This document shows positions 27,701 to 39,700 of a stretch of 64,000 bases of DNA, in pieces. Every line of letters starts with the position of its first letter. Within the stretch, counting starts at the first letter, position 1. The notes below the pieces were generated by a model. It was not told where the DNA came from. It saw only the letters and a program-made list of their open reading frames with translations, and searched no databases. The translations under genes and the position numbers were made by a program. Source of the stretch: Siphonodentalium dalli (Eukaryota; Mollusca; Scaphopoda; Gadilida; Siphonodentaliidae); the NCBI GenBank assembly GCA_032622095.1, contig CP136063.1, positions 93,907,980 through 93,971,979 on the forward strand, written 5' to 3'.

Positions 27701-30700
27701 GCATGTGCATTGCTTGAGAATATGCCATGGATACACGAGTGAGTATAATACGCATGTGCATTGCTTGAGAATATGCCATGGATACACGAGTGAGTATAAT
27801 ACGCATGTGCATTGCTTGAGAATATGCCATGGGTACACGAGTGAGTATAATACGCATGTGCATTGCTTGAGAATATGCCATGGTTACATGAGTGAGTATA
27901 ATACACATGTGCATTGCTTGAGAATATGCCATGGATACACGAGTGAGTATAATACACATGTGCATTGCTTGAGAATATGCCATGGATACATGAGTGAGTA
28001 TAATACACATGTGCATTGCTTGAGAATATGCCATGGATACACGAGTGAGTATAATACACATGTGCATTGCTTGAGAATATGCCATGGATACACGAGTGAG
28101 TATAATACGCATGTGCATTGCTTGAGAATATGCCATGGTTACATGAGTGACTATAATACGCATGTGCATTGCTTGAGAATATGCCATGGATACACTAGTG
28201 AGTATAATACACATGTGCATTGCTTGAGAATATGCCATGCATACACAAGTGAGTATAATATGCATGTGCATTGCTTGAGAATATGCCATGGATACACGAG
28301 TGAGTATAATATGCATGTGCATTGCTTGAGAATATGCCATGGGTACATGAGTGAGTATAATACACATGTGCATTGCTTGAGAATATGCCATGGTTACATG
28401 AGTGAGTATAATACGCATGTGCATTGCTTGAGAATATGCCATGGATACACGAGTGAGTATAATACGCATGTGCATTGCTTGAGAATATGCCATGGTTACA
28501 TGAGTGAGTATAATACGCATGTGCATTGCTTGAGAATATGCCATGGGTACACGAGTGAGTATAATACGCATGTGCATTGCTTGAGAATATGCCATGGTTA
28601 CACGAGTGACTATAATACGCATGTGCATTGCTTGAGAATATGCCATGGTTACACGAGTGAGTATAATACGCATGTGCATTGCTTGAGAATATGCCATGGT
28701 TACACGAGTGACTATAATACGCATGTGCATTGCTTGAGAATATGCCATGGTTACATGAGTGACTATAATACGCATGTGCATTGCTTGAGAATATGCCATG
28801 GGTACACGAGTGAGTATAATACGCATGTGCATTGCTTGAGAATATGCCATGGTTACACGAGTGAGTATAATACACATGTGCATTGCTTGAGAATATGCCA
28901 TGATTACATGAGTGAGTATAATACGCATGTGCATTGCTTGAGAATATGCCATGGTTACATGAGTGAGTATAATACGCATGTGCATTGCTTGAGAATATGC
29001 CATGGTTACATGAGTGAGTATAATACGCATGTGCATTGCTTGAGAATATGCCATGGATACACGAGTGAGTATAATACGCATGTGCATTGCTTGAGAATAT
29101 GCCATGGATACACGAGTGAGTATAATACACATGTGCATTGCTTGAGAAAATGCCATGGATACACGAGTGAGTATAATACACATGGGCATTGCTTGAGAAT
29201 ATGCCATGGATACATGAGTGAGCATAATACGCATGTGCATTGCTTGAGAATATGCCATGGATACACGAGTGAGTATAATACGCATGTGCATTGCTTGAGA
29301 ATATGCCATGGATACATGAGTGAGTATAATACACATGTGCATTGCTTGAGAATATGCCATGGTTACATGAGTGAGTATAATAAACATGTGCATTGCTTGA
29401 GAATATGCCATGGATACACGAGTGAGTATAATACGCATGTGCATTGCTTGCGAATATGCCATGGATACATGAGTGAGTATAATACACATGTGCATTGCTT
29501 GAGAATATGCCATGGTTACATGAGTGAGTATAATAAACATGTGCATTGCTTGAGAATATGCCATGGATACATGAGTGAGTATAATACGCATGTGCATTGC
29601 TTGAGAATATGCCATGGATACACGAGTGAGTATAATACACATGTGCATTGCTTGAGAATATGCCATGGATACACGAGTGACTATAATACGCATGTGCATT
29701 GCTTGAGAATATGCCATGGTTACATGAGTGACTATAATACGCATGTGCATTGCTTGAGAATATGCCATGGATACATGAGTGAGTATAATACACATGTGCA
29801 TTGCTTGAGAATATGCCATGGGTACATGAGTGAGTATAATACACATGTGCATTGCTTGAGAATATGAGTCAGTATAATACACGAGTCAGTATAATACACA
29901 AGCTTTGTACATCTTGATGTTAGTCATCATCAATATGCAGTCTAATCTAATTCTATGCTATGCTCGCAGATAGTAAAAGTCACCCCAGAAGACATCAAGG
30001 AAGCTATGGGCAATGACCGAGTGATTGAAAACGTAGTGTCTGCAGGTTCCGCCGTGTACGTGTACACTCCGACTGAGATACAGTTCAGTAAGGCAGTCAC
30101 CATGACACTATCGACACCTGACACAACCAGCCGTGGACACCTACGTCTACTTACACTGATGGAGGACAGCACATGCTTGCCATGCACAGTTAAATATGAA
30201 CGGAAGCAGATGTATATTCAGTTCAAAATATGGAGTCTTACAGGGTAAGTCGAAACAAGAAATATGATTCTTGTACGTGTTATGGAAATAAAATCGCACT
30301 TGCCCAAATGCATAACAAGTCTGGATATAGTGGGTCTGACATTTGCAGAATGAGGTCCCCAGAAGGTGAATTTAGTTATGCTACCCTGCATAGTGGGTAT
30401 AGCTTCACCAAACTCACCCTCTGGGGACCTCATTCTACTTATGCCTCATCTTCTGGGAAGTATTTGTGGTCTCAAATTAACATAGTTTTCAGTTACTTTT
30501 CCCCTTCTGTTCAGTTTCTATATCCCCTAATTTGCAGAAGATAAATTGCATAATTAAGGTCACTAATGGGTGAACATCACCAACTTCAACTGGGGATCTT
30601 TAATCTGACCTTTGGTCTCCCATAGCAGTTAAGGCCTAAGCAGAATGAGGTTCCCAGAGGGTGAATTTGTTGATGCTTGCCTGTCATGTGGGATAGCATC

Positions 30701-33700
30701 ACTATATTCACCCTCTGAGGACCTCATTCTGCAAATGTCACACATTATATCCAGGCTTAATGCATAACCATAAATTGTGTGAAATAATTCCGCTCGTTCA
30801 TCCAATGGTTAGCTCATTCAACGCTAAAGTTGCATAAATAAAAGTTGAAGGCTTTGTTTAATGGATCAGTCATATAATCAGCATACACATGTGTTAACCC
30901 TTTACCCAACAAACCGGCCAAAACCGGCCAAATAAAGCTTCAACAGCCTAAAATATCTTCGGTCTGTCTCAATAGAACCATACAAATATGGATATCATTG
31001 GAATCGGCTCCTTGACCACATTGTGATAGTTACAGTTATGCCCTGTGCCAATGCATTCTCTTATATATGCGAGTCGACCATAGGTCGCCTCGCATATATA
31101 AGAGAATGCATTGGCCTAAAAAAATCTTTTTTTAACACTTTTTACCATTTTTCCTTACATTCTTTAACAATTTTATAATTTTTAATGTGTTAAGCCAATG
31201 CATTCTCTTATATATGCGAGGCGACCTATGGTCGACTCGCATATATAAGAGAATGCATTGGCACAGGGCCCTTCTGTTGGGTAAAGGGTTAAGAAATAAA
31301 GTCCTAAAATGACTGGAAGATTTTTGGAAGCAAAATACATTTGTTTAATACCATTGAAAATCATGGGAACAGATTATTACCCCTGTATTATTCCTGCAAA
31401 TATTATTTTGTTGATAACATTTAATGACATGATTGAATTCCTCTGCATAAAAGCATTTGGAGATACTGATATGGGGAGAAACTAACAAGGTTTCAAAAAT
31501 GTAACAAAATATGTTTTTTGTCTTGCATATGATAATAACTGTATTGCTGTAAAATTCTGTTCTGATAGTTAACTGAATAATATTGAAGATACACATTCAG
31601 ACTTGTTTTCGACAATTCTGTTGGCCTTTATCAAGTGAGATGACAGCTAGATGTGACATATGTGACAGATCTCATCAGGTGAATTTATATAGCTCAAATA
31701 ACAATATCTTACACCAAACATTGAGATTAAGTAGCAGTACACAATTAATCTGTTCATTGCTTTCAGGAAGGTAACGGCTCTAGTGAAATCTAAATGTAAG
31801 TACAAAGCCAGCAAATCAATGGAGCAGCTGCTACATTACATATTCCACAGAGGAGGACGCGGAGAATCCAAATTCTGAAGATTGTGTTTATCATTTAATC
31901 CTTTCATGACTGGAGCTGCGCTGGTGCAGCATTAAAGATCATGTGCCTTTTCTTATATATGTGAGTCTCCCATAGGAAGCCTTGCATATGTAAGAGAATT
32001 CACTGGCTTACAAGGTCAAGTTAAATATTGTTAGGCCAATGTATTCTCTTATATATGCGAGGCTCCCGATGGGAGACTCGCATATATAAGAGAATGCATT
32101 GGCTCAGGGTTTTTTTCGTAAAATTTCTGGAAGCTTCAGTCATGGAAGGGATAAAGGACATTTCCAAAATTTGAAAGACATCTAGGACAGTAAAGGCATA
32201 ATTGAAATTTCACAAGGACAAAATTCCTATTATTATTATGTAATCTGTTAAATAATATCTTGAGAAATGAAATAATTCACAATTTGTTTTTTGTTTTGTT
32301 TTGTTTGTTTCGCAATGCAAATGTGTCATTGTGAATGCTGGTTATAAGCAGAGATCTCGGACTATTAAGTTGATCAAGGAAAGCCCTTCAATGGACGTAT
32401 CAAGCCCGTTAGACAGAGCGTAGTGAGTCTAGACTACACAACAACACCTTTGAAGAGCGAATACTACATTTTCTTAAACAGAATGAGAATCTATTTGATA
32501 TAATAATAAGTCTTCTAGTTAGCTGAAATATAGTTCATAACAAATGGTTGCTTGGCAATTTGTTCCCTGATTCGGTTAAGAAATTTGAACGATTTTAATT
32601 TATGAGCAATATATCTGAAAAGATAACTTTTTCTGTTGGGCCAAATAAATAAAAATTTCGTGTTCTCAGGCACCTCCCTCATTAGTGTACTGAAATTTTC
32701 TTTTAAAATGCCTTGTCAAACATTTTTTTTCTCTCAATATTTTCAACAAAATTTTTTGTCTCTGGACTATGTTTTTGTCTCTGGACTATGTTTTTCAGAT
32801 TTAGAGAATAAAATAAATAGCCTCCCTCCGCCATCTGAAAATTGAGATACAATTGCTTGAGAAAACAGATATTTTATTTTAAACCTTTTATGATGGGAGC
32901 CGCTAGTGCAGCACTAAATATACTATGCCAGTGTATGGAAGGGTTAATGGCCTTATCTGAGCATATGTTGCAGAATTCAAAATGTCAACTCGCAAGCATC
33001 TCTTAAAGATAATCTAACTCTAGCTAGCCACAATTACAACAACATCATTTTAGAAAAACCTGATTTCAAGACTACAAATGCATTTCTTGTGTGAATAAAA
33101 CTCAGACAATACTGAAGATTGGGTATATTATTTGTCTATAATGTCATAATAAATAAAGTGGCTTATTTCTGATGCAGCCTAGTATTCGCATCATAATCTC
33201 TTTCGTTGTAAGTTGAAAAGATCTTGGCCTTGATGGAGGGTGTTAACAAGATAGGGTTCCCTTCATGCTATGCTCTGAACATTATTCACGAGATCGCCAG
33301 ATGTTTCTAAAAATAGCCCCATTTACTGTTTATAAGGTACGAGAAATTGAAAGAAGCTTTTCCGGACAGGTGCCCTCTATTGATAACTATATTTTTATAC
33401 CGCGGAATCTTTATAAAACTCACTAGGAAGAGTACACTATCTTTAAGTTTTTATGCTCTATAAATAGAAACAGGGAGTTTTGATAACACAATGCATGTCA
33501 CCAACATTTAAAAATATTCAAATAATTTGAAGTCATTATAGGGAAATAACTACCAAATACTAAATTCTTCTTATTTTTGTTTATCATTATACATTTATAT
33601 ACAGAACAATATCTGACAAGTTGACAACAACGATGGAATAGATATATAAACGGGAATTGTGGGGGTCGACATTTGTAAACAACTCACACATCCAAATATT

Positions 33701-36700
33701 AATTCAACAAAACTATAAAGTGGGTGCAAAATTTATTTAAATTCTCAGAAGAACAAAACATTAATAAGAGTGTAACTCTGAATAGAGCGCATGTCTAATA
33801 AATGTTTATAATTAAAATTTAACTCACCATCATAGAAAAGGAATGGAATGTCGAATGGGGCGATGGCATTGTTTTTAGGAATACTGCTGCACTGGACCCG
33901 ACACCTCAGTATGTACTCGACACCATCTCGGCCAGGTGAATTCTCTACTATTGTTAGTTGCTGTGAATACAAGAATTTACAACATCTAATGTAGGTGCAT
34001 CCAAATTTTTTTACCTTGTTACCAAATAATGCTTCGTTTCTAAATGCAGGGTGGGTCAATATAAACTTTCAAATATATATTATAGCAACCACCAGCTGGC
34101 CGTAGGCGTGCATGGTTGGTTTATACCTTAGGCGCAGGGGAATGACATCATATATTTTTTTTCTATATCCATTAGTGATTTTTCAGATTTCGGGTATGGA
34201 TTTTGGAGAAATTGTCATGTGACTTCCGGTTAGCAACTGTATGGAGATTACCAAAACGCGGAATCTGAAATGGACCATCGCAATGAAAATTAAATTAGCT
34301 ACTTCACAAGAAGAATTCGCATGTGATTTCGGAATATTAGTTTCATTTGGACCAAATTCTTTGGTTAGCTTAATGAAAACCAGCGAAGACGTCATGACAA
34401 GGGTTGACATCATTTACGTCATTTTGGATTTGTAGGCCAGAATCCAGACAGGATTGCAAAATCCACAACAAGATTTGTCATGTCGTCTCCGTCGGAACCA
34501 CTGCCTGGTGTTACATCATTATTGTTAGCGCTAAGTCGCCGATAAAAGGAAAATATTTGAGGCACAGCATGTGTGGTAGCTCCACTACATGCCACATATG
34601 ATAACTTATTCTACATCACAGTAGCCCCAAACAACTTTATTTTTAGATCAACTAGTTTCAGTGTTCACGCTGTCGGTAGCCAAATTAGCCAATGGCTAAT
34701 CTTTTTCGAATTTGGCTAATAAAAATTTCATTTGGCTAAACTTTTGGCTAAACTTTTTTTTACCCCAAATGGAGACTGATAGCATGGAGTCAGAAAACTA
34801 ATTAATAAAAGCGCTCAATAGATCGACATTCAAGACGAAGTTAGGTGACGAAAGTATTTCATTATTTTCGTACTTATGAAATATCGTTCTGTAACAGCAA
34901 AAGGTAAGCTCTAACAATTAGTGTACAGTAAACATATTTTTATTTCCAAATCTAACATAAATTTTTGCAAGTGGGTTTTCAATTCTGTCATATGAACGAT
35001 CCAGTCCGAAAATATCGAAAGTGGGAATATATTGCCGACTGTACAAAGGGAAACCCGATCGCGGACAGTACAAAGGGAAACCCGATCGACAACTCTATCA
35101 ACCAAGCGATTACACAGTGATATGCAATCATCTTTAGTTTTCACAAGACGGACATTCAAAGACGCATGGACATTAAACCGACCGTGGTTGAATCATGACA
35201 ATGTGAAGAAAGCAATATTTTGTAAAGTGTGCATTGACGCTGTTATACAAGCAATTTGTTCGTAACAGGCTGTTTTAATCTGAAGAAAGATTACGTCACT
35301 CTGCACGAAACAGCAAAAAGTTATTATTTAACTGTTTTTTTTTAATCCCCTAATCCCCCATTGTCTGTCTGGTCACTCACGGGACTCCCGCACAATGCAT
35401 GTTTATGATGACATTGTATTTATGACGGTCGAGGTTTATGAGCACCAAGTGTAAGACAATAGCTTAATCAGCCAAATGTGAATCACGACAGATATTTTGT
35501 GGCTATTTGTCGTCAATACCGATACAGTCAAAATAATATGCATGCTTTTATGACAGATTGTAATTTGATAATGGCGTAACAATATTAAGTTATTAGTTTC
35601 CAGATGTCACTTAGATATTTTCACATAAAGATTAATAAATTTTTAATAAATGATATATATAAAAATACTTCTAGTTCATAAAAATTATTTAAATTATTGT
35701 GTATTTTACCTGTGTCTGTTAGATTTTACGTTTTAGTCATCAATTGTGAACCGACCAGAAAACGATGATTTAATTTGGCCAAAGTTTTTTTTAATTTGGC
35801 CAAAAAACATTTGGCTAAAGTTTTTTTCATTTGGCTAATGAAATTTTCATTTGGCTAAACTTTTGGCTAAAGTTTTTTTCGGTCCAGCGTGAACACTGAC
35901 TAGTTTGCATATTGAGTAATGCCGTTTTGTGTGGTTTACATAGCAAATAGATGATGTATGTGCCACACACTGACTCCCTAATCAAACAATGATACACCTA
36001 ATGTTGACCGTCCAGTTAGTACCTATGTTCCGCCTTCTTCATTTCACAGAACCTATGATAGTTTTGCATCAAAATTGACAAAATTGATGCGAGATAGTAA
36101 TGGAAAATGATAAGATAACACCTGGCATTTACCATTGTGCTATTAATAATAATGTGTATTATCAATCCCTTAACTAACACTATTTCTGATTGGGCAAAAG
36201 CTGTCACATGATAATCTGGGACAGTCCAATATGACTTTAAGTACAAGAAGAAAATATAATACACAATAACGAGAATGCACAGAATAGTTACTGGCTGTTC
36301 TATGTATTCATTGTAGACCGTTAACAAAAAAAATAACTGATAGCAATTTTTCAGATAAAGTCTCTAGACTGTTACATGCCACTTGTTACTTACTCTCAGG
36401 TGCCTAATAATAGTGTCGGCACTATTATTATTTGGAGAACATTTCGATCGCTAATATTTGGAAGAGACATGGCATGAAATTGGCTTCAGTATAATTAATG
36501 TTAGCTAAAAAATCCCACCCATCACCATTATTATGCCATCACTGTTATGAGGCCATCACTGTTATTGGGCCATCACTTTTATGAGGCCATCACTGTTATT
36601 GGGCCATCACTGTTATGAGGCCATCACTGTTATGAGGCCATCACTGTTATTAGGCCATCACTTTTAGTATGCCATCACTGTTATGAGGCCATCACTGTTA

Positions 36701-39700
36701 TGAGGCCATCACTGTTATTAGGCCATCACAATTATTAGGCCTTAGAGTACAGAGGGGCTTGAATCAAGGCCAGGAACCTACGTCACTAATATAATATCTA
36801 AACCGTCGCATCAGATGTTCAGGAACCTATGTCACTAATATAATATCTAAACCGTCGCATCAGACTTTCAGGAACCTATGTCACTAACATAATATCTAAA
36901 CCGTCACATCAGATGTTCAGATAGCTGCTATCTTGAACTCATGCAGTGGATGATCTAGATATTTGTGGCAGGAGTTATCATACTTATGAGTGAAAGAGAT
37001 TATATGCATTTTCTGAACATCCTTTAAATCAGTCCTCTAAATTCAAATTGTTTGGCTTCGGCAATCTGCTACTATATCCTTTGCCATGGGCTAGTTTGCT
37101 TCAGCAAATTGCTTCGGCATTGCAGATTGCCATAGCCAATTATGAGGGCTGTTTAAATGGTTGAGGTATGTTTGATATTCAAAATCATGGCGCAATTGAT
37201 ACTAATTTTACATGTAAATTTCAGTTATAAATATGACTTTTCAATGATTATTGATTTTTGAATGTGCATTGTGAATTTCCACAGCTCATGTACTGGTTTA
37301 TCCCATCAGATAAATGTTTATATATGTTTTAAATGAATTTAAGATAAAAAAACGTTTTACGTTAGAGCTTGCTCTTTGTATGACAATCGAAACAAAATGC
37401 CGATATCACCCTAATTCGGTCACAGAACTGAGATTAGTGTAACGGAGTGTAAAGTAGCCTCAGAGGGTGAATTAATAGTGATGCTTTCCAGCACACATTG
37501 AGCTAGCATCACCAAATTCACTCTCTTGGAACCTCATTCTGCTTAGGCCTCATCTTCTGGGAACTATCTATAGTATCAAATTAACGGTTTTTTGTTTCTT
37601 TTCCTCTTCTGTTTCTATATCCTAATTTGCAGAAGATAAATTGCATAATCGAGGTGACTAATGGGTGAACATCACCAACATCAACTGGGGAACTTCAATC
37701 AGATCATACGTCTCCCATAACAGTTGAGGCCTAAGCAGAATGAGGTTCCCAGATGGTTAATTTGGTGACACCAGTTCGTTGTGTGGGATAGCGTCACAAA
37801 ATTCACCCACTGGGGACCTCATTTTGCAAATGTCAGACACACTATATCCAGGCTTGACATCGACCATTATTAATCAGAGGCACTTCAAGCTCAACAAGGA
37901 TACCTTTAATGTGCACACTGTTGTATGCAACTCGGAACTTACCTGTAGTGTACATTGACCATTAGACAGAGGGACCTCCAATTGTGTTTTACGACCGACA
38001 AACTGCGGAACTTCAGGAACCCCATCAGGCCCTGCCATCTCCACTGAGACTGTACCATTGTAGCCAGTACTGACTGGATTTCCAAACTGATCCTGGAAAT
38101 ATATGCAAGTATATAAACCTTAAGTTAACTAACTCTTCGCTGACGAGTGTTTCCCTTAGGAAAGTTAGTAAGCTCAACAAATGGCTGCACTTATTATCTG
38201 AACATTCCCCACCAATAAATAACGGCTGATAGAGATTGTTGCTACCAATCATATCTAAGGGCCTTGACCAATCGAATGCATGCATTTAAATAAAAGGAAA
38301 GTAGTAGTAATTATAATCCATTATTTAAATAAAGGCTCAATGCAACCAACAATATTCACACCAAATTATGTTATTGATATGTAATATTATAAAACTACAT
38401 GTGAGGAGGAGGTAAAACAGTGCATTAAAGTAAAATGAGAAAGATAAGAAAACCTCAACACAAACGTATTTTATAATCTTCACATTCATTAAAATTGTCA
38501 TGAATGCCACATAGTGCATGGGGTACATGAAGACTTGATACCTGAAGGTTGATATTGAACAATAGTATATAGCACCTACTTTTGAACACTGTTACTTTAT
38601 TTAGCTGAACACCTGGTGTCATAAACAATAAAATTGTGCATTAGAACCAGAAGTGGGGACAGAGTCAGCTTACCTTGAGCTCGAGTTTGAGATTCTTGAT
38701 GAGACAGCGACTAGATAGATTCTTTGTGTTTGAAACGGTGGGTGTTCCTGGAACAGTTGAAGGGGCTAACTCCACTGGTGTCCCAAACGATATGTTCATG
38801 TTCACCTAGCAAAAACAACACAAGATATAAGAAATGATGAATAATGGCTACAGTAAGTCAACAACAAATGTGCTACAATTCATCCAAATTAAGCTGAAAG
38901 AATTAATATAAAGTGTACGTTTGTTAAAGAAGCATAATCCAATTAAGTGCCCCTCAATTACTATCTATTTGGATTTGGTGAGAGTGGGGTGTAAAAAATA
39001 TTTGATTCAAGTCGAGGAACCCACCAATCAAAGCTGAGTTATTAGATATAACAAAAATTAATCTATTTTTTTTCACCATCGAGACTTATTAGTGGCCGAG
39101 TAATAAAATCGACGAGCCGATGGTCTTGGACCAAATTATGGATGAAAATGGATAACTCTAAAATCAAGAGAATTTGTGTTGATAATAAGGCCAAATTACG
39201 TCTAACAACATATTGATAAATAACATAATTCGGGCAATTTTATACCATATTTGACAGGGGTTAGCATTATAGTGGGCAATTAATCAATTCTGATAACTGA
39301 AGCGGCATTTCTAAAATGTTGTTGTTTTGGAATCTGATTATATGGGGACCATCAAATTGGATTGAGTACCTTTACGATAAATTTGGTGATGCTAGCCCAC
39401 TATGCGGGATAGCATCACTAAATTCACCCTCTGGGGACCTCATTCTGCAAATGACAGGCACACTAAACTCAGGCTTGACCATGTGTACAGGCCTGAGAAA
39501 CAGAAAATTAAGTTTACGTGGCATATTAGCATATCAACATTCGCATCAAAGATATCCACCCATAAAGCATATACTGTAATGCTCTAATTAATCGACTCCT
39601 TAAAGACATATTAAGTACTTGTTCGGGTGCATGAAACTGATAAGATAGTACTCGACTCCTAAGCCAACTGGGTGGATGTAAGATTCTACTAATGTCACAG

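Noticed and set aside
26772-29882. Open frames of 1036 (minus) and 1016 (plus) codons, plus several overlapping ones
   Set aside because: They are created by a 51-bp tandem repeat without stop codons. Both strands are open at once, flanks are non-coding, and the region is intronic in both genes.
26859-29901. CRISPR-like array
   Set aside because: Units are contiguous without unique spacers, and the context is a eukaryotic intron.
36016-36327. 103-codon minus frame with hydrophobic runs
   Set aside because: Ile/Tyr/Leu-rich runs come from AT-rich DNA. There are no start context, splice signals or family pattern.
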